Shown piece by piece: positions 21,401 to 34,100 of a DNA stretch of 64,000 nucleotides; position 1 is the stretch's first letter; each line of letters begins with the position of its first letter. Source of the DNA: Prorocentrum cordatum (lineage: Eukaryota > Sar > Dinophyceae > Prorocentrales > Prorocentraceae); the NCBI GenBank assembly GCA_963575745.1, contig CAUYUJ010017819.1, forward strand, positions 159,584 through 223,583, given 5' to 3'. Under the pieces are notes generated by a model. The model was given only the letters and a program-made list of their open reading frames with translations, was not told where the DNA came from and searched no databases. The position numbers and the translations under genes are program-made.

Positions 21401-24400
21401 CTCCTGGGGACCAGAATTCAGAGGATCTCTGAAGTGAAGTGCTTGTTTTCACGTGCCCAGGTCTTGAGGGTGTCTCGAGCGAGACGCTTGGTTTCACGTG
21501 TACAGGTCGCCCAGGCAGAGGTCTAGCGCCAGGATTTGTAGAGGATGACTCGAGCGAGACGCTTGGTTTCGCGCGTCCTCGTCGCCCAGGCGGATGTCTA
21601 GCATGAGGATGTGTTGAGAAAGTCTCGATCGAGATGCTTGTTTTCATGCGTCCACGTTGCCCAGGCTAGCATGGGGATGTGCTGAGAACGTCTTGAGCGA
21701 AATGTTTAAACGTGTCCAGGTTGCCCAGGCGGATGTCTAGCATGAGGATGTGCTGAGAGCGTCTTCAGCCAAACTCGTGTTTTCACGTGTCCAGGGCGCC
21801 CAGGGTCAGCACTGCCCTCGGCATGGTACATCAATATCGATACCCTTAGCATTGCAGCCTGGCGTGTTGCCTGGCACTTTCCGCAGAGCGTCCCGTGGCG
21901 AGTCCCCCTGGCACGTCGCGCGGTGCACGTCCATTGGCACGTTCCGTAGCGCGTCCCCTTGGCACGTCCCGCGGTGCGTGCCTATGGCACGTCCCCTGGC
22001 ACATCGCCTGGCGCATCCCTTGGGACGTTCCGCGGCGCGTCCTCCTGGCATGTCCCCCTGTCGATTAGCTCTGGGGCAGCTACCGTCTGCTCAGGCAGCT
22101 CGAGCTTAAGATCCAGATCAGTTCGGTCAGGACTCGGATGCAAAGAGGACTCGACTCACAACGCTATAGAGAGCACAATCGCGGAAATGGCACATCGCAT
22201 TTCAGCACGGAACAGCACAGCACAGCCGTCGGCACGGTACTTCAAGATCGATACATCCAGCATTCCAACCTGGCACGTTCCTTGGCGCGTTCCGTGGCGA
22301 GTCCCCCTGGCACGTCGCGCGGCGCGTCCCCTGGCACGTTCCGTAGCGCGTCCCCTTGGCACGTTCCGTAGCGCGTCCCCTTGGTACGTCCCGCGGTGCG
22401 TCCCCGTGGCACGTCCCCTGGCACGTCGCTTGGCGCGTACCTTGAGACGTTCCGCGGCGCGTCCTCCTGGCATGTCCACCTGTCGAGTAGTTCTGGGGCA
22501 GCTACCATCCGCTCAGGCAGCTCGAGCTCACGATCCAGATCAGTTCGGTCAGGACTCGGATGCAAAGAGGACTCGATCCACAACGCTACATAGAGCACAA
22601 TCGCGGCATGGCACATCGCAATTCAGCACGGTGCAGCACAGCACAGTCCTCGGCACGGTACATCAAGATCGATACAATCAGCATTGCACTTGCCCGCCGC
22701 CCAATCAGGTGTCTTTGAAACGCTGCCATGGCTTACATTTCTATATTCCTTTCCGGGTTCGTGGGTCGATCATGTTTACACACTGGAAATAGGAGCCGCG
22801 CAGCACAGAAATAGGAACCACGAAACTGTTACACACCGAGAAACAAAAGGGTTCCACTTAGATCCATTGGTTTGGTTCATTTTTCCCGGAAAGGGCTCGG
22901 GCCCAGGGTTCTCTTTTAGTGTGTTTACCCCCGGTTCTGACGGCTGTAGGGCTGGCGAACATATTTTGCGATGAATAACGAGGTCGCGTAGGGCCGGCGA
23001 ATTAGATTGTTGAGGATGTCTCGAGCGAAACGCTTGTGTTTCAGAATTTGCTGAGGATGTCTCGAGCGAACCGCTTGCTTTGTGTGATAGATTGTCCGCT
23101 CCTGGGGACCAGAATTCAGAGGATCTCTGAAGTGAAATGCTTGTTTTCACGTGCCCAGGTCTTGAGGATGTCTCGAGCGAGACGCTTGGTTTCACGTGTA
23201 CAGGTCGCCCAGGCGGAGGTCTAGCGCCATGATGTGTTGAGGATGTCTCGAGCGAGACGCTTGGTTTCGCGCGTCCTCGTCGCCCAGGCGGATGTCGAGC
23301 ATGAGGATGTGTTGAGGAAGTCTCGATCGAGATGCTTGTTTGCACGTGTCCAGCTCGCCCAGGCGGATGCCTAACATGAAGATGTGTTGATGATGTCTCG
23401 AGCGAGACGTTTGCTTTCACGTGTACAGGTCGCCCAGGCGGATGTCTAGAATGAGGAGGTGTTGAAAACGTCTCGAGCGAAACGCTTGTTTTCACGTGCC
23501 CAGGTCACCCAGGCGGACGTCTCACATGAAGATGTGTTGAGGATGTCTCGAGCGAGCAACTTGTTTTCACGTGTCCAGTTCGCCCAGGCGGATGCCTAGC
23601 CTGAGAATGTGTTGAGGATGTGTTGAGCGAAACGCTCGTTTTCACGTGTCCAGCTCGCTCAGGCGGATGTCTAGCATGAGGATTTTTACAGGATGTCTCG
23701 AGCGAACCGCTTGTCCCCAGCACGTTCCGTAGCGCGTCCCCTTGGCACGTCCCGCGGTGCGTCCCCATGGCACGTCCCCTGGCACGTCGCTTGGCGCGTA
23801 CCTTGAGACGTTTCGCGGTGCGTCCTCCTGGCATGTCCATCTGTCAATTAGCTCTGGGGCAGCTACTATGTGTTCAGGCAGCTCGAGCTTCAAATCCAGA
23901 TCAGTTCGGTCATGACTCGGATGCCAGGGAGGTCTCGATCCACAACGCTATAGAGTACAACCGTGGCATGGCACATCGCAATTCAGCACATCGCAGCACA
24001 GCACAGACTTCGACACGGTACATCAAGACCGATACATTCAGCATTGCAACCTGGCACGGTCCTTGGCACGTTCCGTGGGGCGTCCTTTGGCGAGTCCCCC
24101 TGGCACGTCGCGTGGCGCGCCCCTTGGCACATCCCGTGGCACATCCATTGGCACGTTCCGTAGCGCGTCCCCTTGGCACGTCCCGCGGTGCGACCCCATG
24201 GCACGTCCCCTGGCACGTCGCCTGGCGCGTCCCTTGGGACGTTTCGTAGCGCGTCCTCCTGGCATGCCCCCCTGTCAATTAGCTCCGGGGTAGCTACGAT
24301 GTGTTCAGGCAGCTCGAGCTTAAGATCCAGGTACATCAAAATCGATACACTCAGCATCGCAACCTGGCCCGTCACCCAATCAGGTGTCTTTGAAAACGTT

Positions 24401-26363
24401 GCCATGCGTTACATTTCCATATTCCTTTCCGGGGTCGTGGGTCGATCATGTTCCTGGAAAGGGCCTGAGCCCAGGCTTCTTTTTTAGTTTGATTCCCCCC
24501 GGTTTCGACGGCTGTAGGGCCTGCGAAATTGCCTGCGATAAATAACGAGGTCGCGTAGGGCCGGCGAAATGATTGTTGATGTCTCGAGCGAAACATTTGT
24601 TGTTCAGAATGTGTTGAGGATGTCTCGAGCGAAACGTTTGTTTTGTATTCTAGATTGTCCTCTCAATTCAGAGGATCTCTCAAATGAAAGATGTTTTTTT
24701 TTCACGTGCCCAGGTCTTGAGGATGTCTCGAGCGAGACGCTTGGTTTCACCCGTCCAGGTTGCCCGGGCAGATGTTCAGCATGAGGATGTGTTGAGGATG
24801 TCTCGAGCGAGACGCTTGTTTTCATGCGTCCACGTTGCCCAGGCGGATGCCTAGCACGAGGATGTGTTGAGGAGGACTCGATCGAGACGCTTGTTTGCAC
24901 GTGTCCAGGTTGTCCAGGCGGATGTCTAGCACGAGAATGCGTCGGGAATGTCTTGAACGAAACGCAGGTCGCCCAGGCACAGTACAGCCCTCGACACGGT
25001 ACATCAAGATCGATGCATTCAGCATTGCAACTTGGCACGTTCCTTGGCACGTTCCGTGGTGCGTCCCGTGGCGAGTCCCCCTGGCACGTCGCGCGGCGCG
25101 TCCCCTGGCACGTCCCGTGGCACGTTCTGTAGCGCGCCCCCTTGGCACGTTCCGCGGTGCGCCCCCATGGCACGTCCTCTGGCACGTCGCCTGGCGCGCT
25201 TCTTGGGACGTTCCGCGGCGCGTCCTCCTGGCATGCCCCCCTGTCAATTAGCTCTGGGGCAGCTACTATGTGCTCACGCAGATCGAGCTCACGATCCAGA
25301 TTAGTTCGGTCAGGACTCGGATGCAGAGGAGGACTCGATCCACAATCGCGGCATGGCACATCGCAATTCAGCACATCGCAGCACAGCACAGCCCTCGGCA
25401 TGGTACATCAATATCGATACACTCAGCATTGCAACCTGGCACGTTCCGTGGGGCGTCCCGCGGCGAGTCCCCCTGGCACGTCGCGCGGCGCGTCCCCTGG
25501 CACGTCCGTGGCACGTCCATTGGCACGTTCCGTAGCGCGTGGGCAGCTACGATGTGCTCAGGCAGCTCGAGCTCAAGATCCGGATCAGTTCGGTCAGGAT
25601 TCGGATGCAAAGGAGAACTAGATCCGCAACGCCATAGAGCACAATCGCGGCATGGCACATCGCGATTCAGCACGGCGCAGCACAATGCAGCCTTCGACAC
25701 GGTATATCAAGATCGATACACTCATCATTGCATTCGCCCGTTGCTCAATCAGGTGTCTTTGTAACGTTGTTATGCCTTACATTTCTGTATTCCTTTCCGG
25801 GTTCGTGGGTCGATCATGTTACATGAAGAGTGACGCGCGTTCGGCTTGGGGATGTATGCGGTGCACTTTGTGCGGTGTAAGGTGTATGATGTAAACTATG
25901 CCGTGCAACATACACGGTGCAACCTAGGTGATGCAAGCAATGTGTGGGAACTTGTGTGGCGCAGGCTTGTGATGTACGCTACGCCGTGCAAGCCCTGCGC
26001 CACACGCTATATTTTGCAACCTGCGGTGTGTAATCCATTGGTTATGCAGAACTTGAAGTTGTCAACCCCACTGCCCGAGCAATCACCCTACCCTTTCTCC
26101 ACCCTTAGTTGGCAAAACCCATTCGGCCACGATTGCAGTAGAATATTGACGCTGGTTGGCGCACCTTTGCGGCCTCGCTGGCGCTCGCAAACTCGCGTGC
26201 AGAGCGGCTATCCGGTTTGGCACAGCTGCTGCGGCCACGATGGCGCTTGCCGATGGCAGCTTCCAAGCGCGTCTCAGAGGCCGCGTTGACGCTCGGGCAT
26301 TTCAGTGCGGGTCGCTGACCCCGACGGGCGCGATATCAGGATGCCGTCGGCAACGGTGGCAAC

Positions 26364-26423
<60 letters not shown>

Positions 26424-28107
26424 CATGGTTGCGGTGGTGGTCGTGGCGACCGTGACGATGCCGACGGCAAGGCCAATGACAGTGCCGATGTTTGTGACGG
26501 CGACGATGGTGATACCCATGTGTCGATGACAAATGTGATTGGCTGATGATGGCGGTATTGACCGCGACTGGCGATGACGATACCGGCGGTGATGCGGTGT
26601 CACTGATGAGGGTGATGATGCTGAAGTGCGAGCGCGCAGAAATTCAACAGGTTGGCAGTTCTTGAGTGGGAAAACGCGTGGTTGGTTCACAGGCGTTCGA
26701 AGAATTACACCTTGACGTGCCTACACGCGCGCGTGGCGGCGCGCGCGCGTGTGTGATGTGGATTCGCGTGCTGGGCGCATGCTGGACGAACGCGGTTGCA
26801 CCGCGTGGTGACATGAAAATTCGGGGCATTGGCGGGTTGACCATTCAGGGCTTTCATTTGACGTCGGCGAATGCGCGCGGGCAAAGACTTCCTGCAAGAT
26901 CTGAGATGCAACACCGAGAGGTTTTTGAGGGCTTACGTTTGACTTGTTTGCTCTAATAGATATTGCGATCGCCAGGATTATGGCATGTACGCGCGTGTGT
27001 GGATGTTCTGCGTTTCATCACACAACGATTATTGACACACGTTCACATGGGATGGACGAGTGCGCGCGCATGGTATACTTTCACAAAGATGAGAGACGGG
27101 CGGTAACACCATTGCTGGAATGAGATGCCTTCGCCTTGAGGATCACACGAAGAATGCGACACAATCATAGGTAGTCCGCCGTGTCCTGGGGGGTGGGGGG
27201 CGTGTACAGACAAGCCCCCCCGCCTGAGACTCCTTGACACTTTCAAGCTTCGAAAGCACAAGGTTGATGACAGAAACAGGGCTCGAATGCCCCGCTCGGA
27301 GTACTAACGTGATCTGTGGGCCTCATGTGATGGGGGGGAACTCCCGCGTAAGATTTCAGCGCAGCAACTCGCAGATAAGGCACCCGCATGATCCGTGTGC
27401 CCCATGGGGAGGGGGCTCCCGCCTGAGATTCCGTAGCCATGAACTCACGGACGAGGCCTCCGCCTGAGACGTCCTCAAGATTCAAGCCTCGAGGGGCCAA
27501 CAGTGACGACACTCACACGGTTCGAGAGACCCGCTCGGATTGCTAACACTTGGTACCGCTCGGATGTGTGCACTTTTTCCCGGCGGGGATTATTAAGGAG
27601 CATCCTGGATCATCCTGCCAAAAACACCCACGCGCGAAACCGAAAAGAAAAAACAGGGAAAGGACGTCCGAGCGATGGCCAAAACATGATCTGCTGGTCC
27701 CGGAGGGAGGGGGCTTCTGCCCGAGACCTGCTCACCATTCACAGGTCGAAGCTCCCGCTCGAGACCTTCTTCCGCATCACGATATGCGTGTGCGGGTGAA
27801 GTGGTTCGTGTGCGCGTGTTTGTGTGTGTGTGCGATGATGGTGGTGATGTTGCTGACAATGACGATGGCGATGGCGATGTCGATGATGATAGTGATGAGG
27901 ATGAGGATAAGGATTAGGATGCTGCTGATGACGACGATGCTGGTGATGCAGATGATGGTGATGATGATGATGACGGTGATGATGATGCTGATGATGACGA
28001 TGATGATGGTGATGATGAGGGCTTTTTTGATGATGTTGATGATGATTGTGAAGAAGCAGAGCAGGAGGAGGATATGCTGATGAAACTGGTGATGTTGATG
28101 AAACTGG

Positions 28108-28151
<44 letters not shown>

Positions 28152-31100
28152 GCGATGAAGATGATGGTGGTGATGGCGACGGTGACGATGACTATGCTGA
28201 TTGAACTGAGGAGATGAGACGAATAATATCATTTATAATACGACTAATCGTATTATGCTGATGCAGGGGATGATGATTATGATGGTGGTGGTGGTGGTGA
28301 CGATGATGATGATGGTGATAACGATGGTGTGTGATGGTAGATGATCGATGATGGTGATGATGGTGATGACAGCGATGATGATGCTGGTGATGGTGATGGC
28401 GATGATGACACGTGTGCGTTCCTGTTCCTGCGCGGGGGTGTCCAGAAGAAGCAAGAAGCCCACTTAGGATGTGGGGAATGATCAAATCCCGCTAGGCAGA
28501 CGTGCCGCAGTCGCTGGCGCAGCTCCGCTCTGCCCCGTGGCTCCCGGCGAGGGCGAAGAGCGTGCTCGCGTCCTTCCTGGAGATGGGCGCTGGCGCCGGG
28601 TACGATGCCCCGCCGGAGGCCAACGCTTACGAGTTCCAGTCGGGCGGTCAGGGGCCAACGCGTCCGAGGTTCGAGGTTTTCGGGCATGGTCGTCGGTGGT
28701 CGGCGGCCTTCCAGCCTCGGGAAGCGCTCCAGCAGCTGCGGCTCGCCGAGGCCGTTCCGGGGGTGCCCGGGTCGTCCCGAGCGGCCGCCAGAGACCCGAG
28801 TCATGACCTGAAGCCGAGACCGGTCACCGTTACCATGTTGGGTACATCGGCTCACGGTGAGATGCATCGACCCAAAATCGCTCCATCATCACCGATAGGG
28901 GCCCAATTTACCTTTCACGCCCAGGAGCGCTCGAGTTGTCCATCGGGGGCCTATTGTCGATCTATCGGCGATGCATCGCCGATTCCAGATTGATATCTCC
29001 CCCCGGGCTCAAGCTTCTTTGGCTCAAGACGGATCCGTTCTTCGTCAGAGTCTCACTCAAATCTCCCATTATCATTCTCACATGCCTTGTCGCTCATTGC
29101 TTTTGCTGGTGATCCCAATGGCGCAGAAACGTTCTGACATCGGCACGCCGGTCGGAGGTGAGCGCAAACAGGGCCGCTACCAGTCCCCTTTGAACAGGAT
29201 GGATGGCGACGATGATGAGGAGGGGAAGGCCGAGGAGGTGGAGGAGGACGTGAAGGGCATGTTCCGCAGCATGATGGAGATGGTGAAAAGCGTGAAGAGT
29301 CAATTCGGGAGGGTGGAGGCCATTGAAGGGCACGCATAGGTGACGGCGGACATGGCAGCGGCAGAGGAAGCCGGGAAGAAGGTGGAGGAACTCAGGACGA
29401 CCGTCGAGGACCTGAAGGAGACGGCAGTGAAGAAGGACAACGTCCAGTCAGTGGTCGAAGAGGTGGTCAACGAGAAGATCTGGAAGACGACAGATTTCCA
29501 GGGGGCTTCGGAGAACATCCTGGAGGCGAAGGACTAAATCGCAGATGAGTTGTCCAAGACGGGCCTGAAAGCGCCAGACGAGATGTACCACAAGGGGGAC
29601 GAGTTCAAAGGCATCCTCTTCGCACGGTTCGTCGACGGGGGGACCATGGACAATGCCGCGACCTCCATCAGGGACCAGCGCTTCGAATTCAGAGGACATT
29701 TCGTGTGGTGCGGCCCAGACCGCTCCCTCCAAGAACGTGTTACCTTGGGTTCCTTGCTGGGCCTCGAAAGGATGTTGGTCGGCGCCGGCTGGGAGTACAG
29801 CAAGAAGGCTGCCAAGGTGGAGGAGGAGGACATGGTTATCACTGTTGCGGGCACGAGGGTCTCGCAAGCCACGGTGGAGGGCTAGGGGATTGTCATCAAG
29901 TGGTTGGCGGACGACTGGAAAAACTGGGGCGATTTCGCCAAAGCGAAGGAGTTCGAAGGCCTCATTTCGAAAGTGGGCGAGCGCCTCACGAACGTGGGCG
30001 AAGGCAAGCCCCCCATGTGACGGGGCCCAGGGTGCGTCGGGACAGCTTCGCCCCGTGATCGTCGCGAAGGGGACAGACCAGGACCTCTGGAGAGGAAGCC
30101 CGTGGGCAACCGCGGTCGACTCCTACGAGTTAGTGCTTGGAACGTCCAGGGCCTCACAGAGGAAAACGTAGGTTGCATGCAGGCGCACATGCGGATCTTT
30201 AAGCTCGACGTGTTGTGTATTCAGGAAGCGTGGAAACAACATTCGGAGAGCTACAGCGATGAACATTCCCGGAAAGGGCATGGGCCCAGGGTGTTGTTTT
30301 AATTGTTCCCCCTGGCCCCGACGGCTGTAGGGCCGGCGAAATTATTCTGCTGGAAATGACGAGGTCGCGTGAGGTCGGCGAATGAAACAGTTGAGGATGT
30401 CCCTGGCGAAGCGGCTGTTGTATATCAGTTTGTTGAGGATGTCTCAGGCGAAACGCTAGTTTTGCAGAGTTGGGGGATGTCTCGAGCGGGGGCCTCGTGG
30501 GGGGCCAGAATTCAAAGGATGTCTCAAGCGAAATGCTTGTTTTCACGCGCCCAGGTCGGCCAGGGGGGGTTCTAACACGGTTCTCCCTCGCTGGCGCCCC
30601 AGACGACCGCGTGTTGGATATTCCCCCTGGGTGGGCTGGGACCATGAGTTTTTACGTGCGCAGGCCACCCAGCGGTGTATCTAACATGGTTGCCCAGAGT
30701 TGTCACCACGTGATTTTCGTGTCCAGGCCACCCACGGCGGTATCTAACATGGTTGTCCCGAGCAACGACCGCGTGTTTAACATGTGCAGGTCACCCAGGG
30801 GTGTATCTAACATGGTTGCCCACAGCTAGAACCACATGGTTTTACGTGTCCAGGCCACCCACGGGGATACAGAACATGATTGCCCCGAATTGGAACCACG
30901 TCTTTTTACGTGTCCAGGCCGCCCAGAAGGATGGCGTCGGGCCCAACGCCGAATTACCAGGAAACGCGCAGGGGGCCGAAAACCGATACCCGAACACAGA
31001 TCCCAATACAGAAAAGTTATGGTTTCCCGGGCTGGAACCATGCGTTTTTTCCCAACCATCCTGTGGTGTTGGGTCTTCGTTTTGAAGAAACGGTCCCCGC

Positions 31101-34100
31101 GTTCTCCCCTCCTCCTCCTCTGCCCCCTCCTCCCTCCTCCCCCTCTGCGTCAGCCACACCCACTTCGGCACACCCCTCACACGCTTCGTGGCCGCACAGG
31201 GAGCTCCACCGAAGGCCCTAATGGCTGCGTTCGCATGGCGGCACCGCGCGCATTTCGGCACACCCCTCACACCTTTCGTGGCCCCATAGGGAGCTCCACC
31301 GAGGGCCCCCGTGGCTGCGTTCGCATGGCGGCACCGCACCCATGTCGGCACACCCCTCACACGCTTCGTGGCCCCATAGGGCGCTCCACCGAAGGCTCCA
31401 GTGGTTGCGTTCGCATGGCGGCACCGCGCCCATTTCGGCACACCCCTCACAAGTTTCGTGGCCCCATAGGGAGCTCCACCGGAGGCCCCAATGGCTGCGT
31501 TCGCATGGTGGCACCGCACCCATTTCGGCACACCCCTCACACGTTTCGTGGCCCCATAGGGAGCTCCACCGAGGGTTCAGTGGCTGCGTTCGCATGGCGG
31601 CACCGCGATTTCGGCACACCCCTCACACGTTTCGTGGCCCCATAGGGAGCTCCACCGGGGCCCCATGGCTGCGTTCGCATGGTGGCACCGCACCCATTTC
31701 GGCACACCCCTCACACGTTTCGTGGCCCCATAGGGAGCTCCACCGAGGTTCCAGTGGCTGCGTTCGCATGGCGGCACCGCGCCCATTTCGGCACACCCCT
31801 CACACGCTTCGTGGCCGCATAGGGAGCTCCACCGAAGGCCCTAATGGCTGCGTTCGCATGGTGGCATCGCACCGGCACACCCCTCACACGTTTCGTGGCC
31901 GCATAGGGAGCTCCACCGGAGGCCCCAGTGGCTGCGTTCGCATGGCGGCACCGCACCAATTTCGGCACACCCCTCACACGCTTCGTGGCCCCATAGGGGG
32001 CTCCACCGAGGGCCCCAGTGGCTGCGTTCGCATGGCGGCACCGCACCCATTTCGGCACACCCCTCACACGTTTCGTGGCCCCATAGGAAGCTCACCGAAG
32101 GCCCCAGTGGCTGCGTTCGCATGGCGGCACCGCACCCATTTCGGCACACCCCTCACACGTTTCGTGGCCCATAGGGAGCTCCACCGAGGGGCCCCGTGGC
32201 TGCGTTCGCATGGCGGCACCGCATTCATGTCGGCACACCCCTCACTCGTTTCGTGGCCCCATAGGGAGCTCCACCGAGGGCTCCAGTGGCTGCGTTCGCA
32301 TGGCGGCACCGCGCCCATTTCGGCACACCCCTCACACGTTTCGTGGCCCCATAGGGAGCTCCACCGAGGGCCCCCGTGGCTGCGTTCGCATGGCGGCACC
32401 GCGCCTACTTCGGCACACCCCTCACACGTTTCGTGGCTTCAAAGGAGGTCCACCGAGGGCTCCAATGGCTGCGTTCGCATGGCGGCACCGCGCCCATTTC
32501 GGCACAACCCTCACACGTTTCGTGGCCCCATAGGGAGCTCCACCGAGGGCTCCAGCGGCTGCGTTCGCATGGCGGCACCGCACCCATTTCGGCACACCCC
32601 TCACACGTTTCGTGGCCCCATAAGGAGCTCCACCGAGGGCCCCAGTGGCTGCGTTCGCATGGCGGCACCGCGCCCATTTCGGCACACCCCTCACACGTTT
32701 CGTGGCCCCATAGGGAGCTCCACCGGAGGCCCCAGTTGCTGCGTTCGCATGGCGGCACCGCACCAATTTCGGCACACCCCTCACACGCTTCGTGGCCCCA
32801 TAGGGAGCTCCACCGAGGCACCTCGCACACGTTTTGTGGCCCCTTAGGGAGTTCCCTCTCATTCGTTCAAGCTGCTTTGCGGTACTCGTAACTGCATATG
32901 GTTGGGTCCATCGCCAGGAGAATTCGACGCCCAGGCCACCCACGGGGATACAGAACATGGTTGCCCCGAGCTGGAACCACGTGGTTTTATTCGTCCAGGC
33001 TGCCCCCAGGGGGTATCTGACATGGTTGCCCCGGGCTGGAACCGCGTGTTTGTATGTGCCCAGGCCACCCAGGGGGAGATTTAACATGGTTGCCCCGAGC
33101 TGGAACCACGTGTTTGTACGTGTCTAAGAGGCCACCCAATGGGGGTATCTAACATGAGTGTTGTGAGCACGGGCCACGTGTTTTAACGTGTCCAGGCTAC
33201 CCTGGGGTGTATATAACATGGTTTCCTGAGCTGGCGCCACGTGTTTTTACTCGCCCAGGCCATGCAGGGGGATCTATAACATGGCTGTCCCGAGCAAGGG
33301 CCACGTGTTTTAACGTTCCGAAGCGCGTCAGTTTGGCACGTCCCGCGGTGCGTCCCTATGACACGTCCCCTGGCACGTCGTTTGGCGCGTCCTTTGGGAC
33401 GTTCTGCGGCGCGTCCTCTTCGCACGTCCCCCTGCCAAATAGCTTGGGGCAGTTACTATGTGCCCAGGCAGCTCGAGCTTCAGATCCATATCAGTTTGGT
33501 CAGGGCTCGGATACAAAGGAGGACTCGGCCCACAACGCTATAGAGCACAATCCTTGCATGTCACATCGCAATTCAGCACGACGCAGCACAGCACAGCCTT
33601 CGGCACCGTACATCAAATTCGATACACTCAGCATTGCAACCTGGCACGTTCCGTGGCGCGTCCCGTGGCGAGCCCCCCATGGCACGTCGCACGGCGTGTC
33701 CCGTGGCACGTCCCGCGGCACGTCCATTTGCACGTTCCGTGGCGCGTCCTTTTGGCACGTCCCGCGGTGCGTCCCCATGGCACGTCCTCTGGCACGTCGT
33801 TTGGCGCGTCCCTTGGGACGTTCCGCGGCGCGTCCTCTTCGCATGTCCCCCTGCCAAGTAGCCTTGGGGCAGCTACTGTGTGCCCAGGCAGCTCGAGCTT
33901 CAGATCCATATCAGTTTGGTCAGGGCTCGGATGCAAAGGAGGACTCGATCCACAGCGCTATCGAGCACAATCCTGGCATGGCACATCGCAATTCAGCACG
34001 GCACAGCACAGCACTGCCTTGGGCACGGTACATCAAGCTCGATACATTGAGCATTGCATGTGCCCGTCACCCAATCAGGTGTTTCTGAAGCGGCTCCACA

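Noticed and set aside
25850-26050. GTGCAA-rich 11-mer arrays as tRNA or telomere sequence
   Set aside because: No cloverleaf or telomere motif; these are degenerate tandem words also found at 8590 and 14150.
28237-28252. ATACGACTAATCGTAT palindrome as an operator or terminator
   Set aside because: Short, alone, and inside an intron between GAT repeats; no regulatory context.
29118-30020. Stop-codon reassignment to explain TAG/TAA in LINE ORF1
   Set aside because: The cellular genes here use TAG and TGA as stops normally, and ORF2 also has frameshifts, so decay is simpler.
31342-32847. A 501-residue repeat protein
   Set aside because: It is the 90-bp satellite read in one frame; similar frames are open on the other strand and there is no start context or unique domain.
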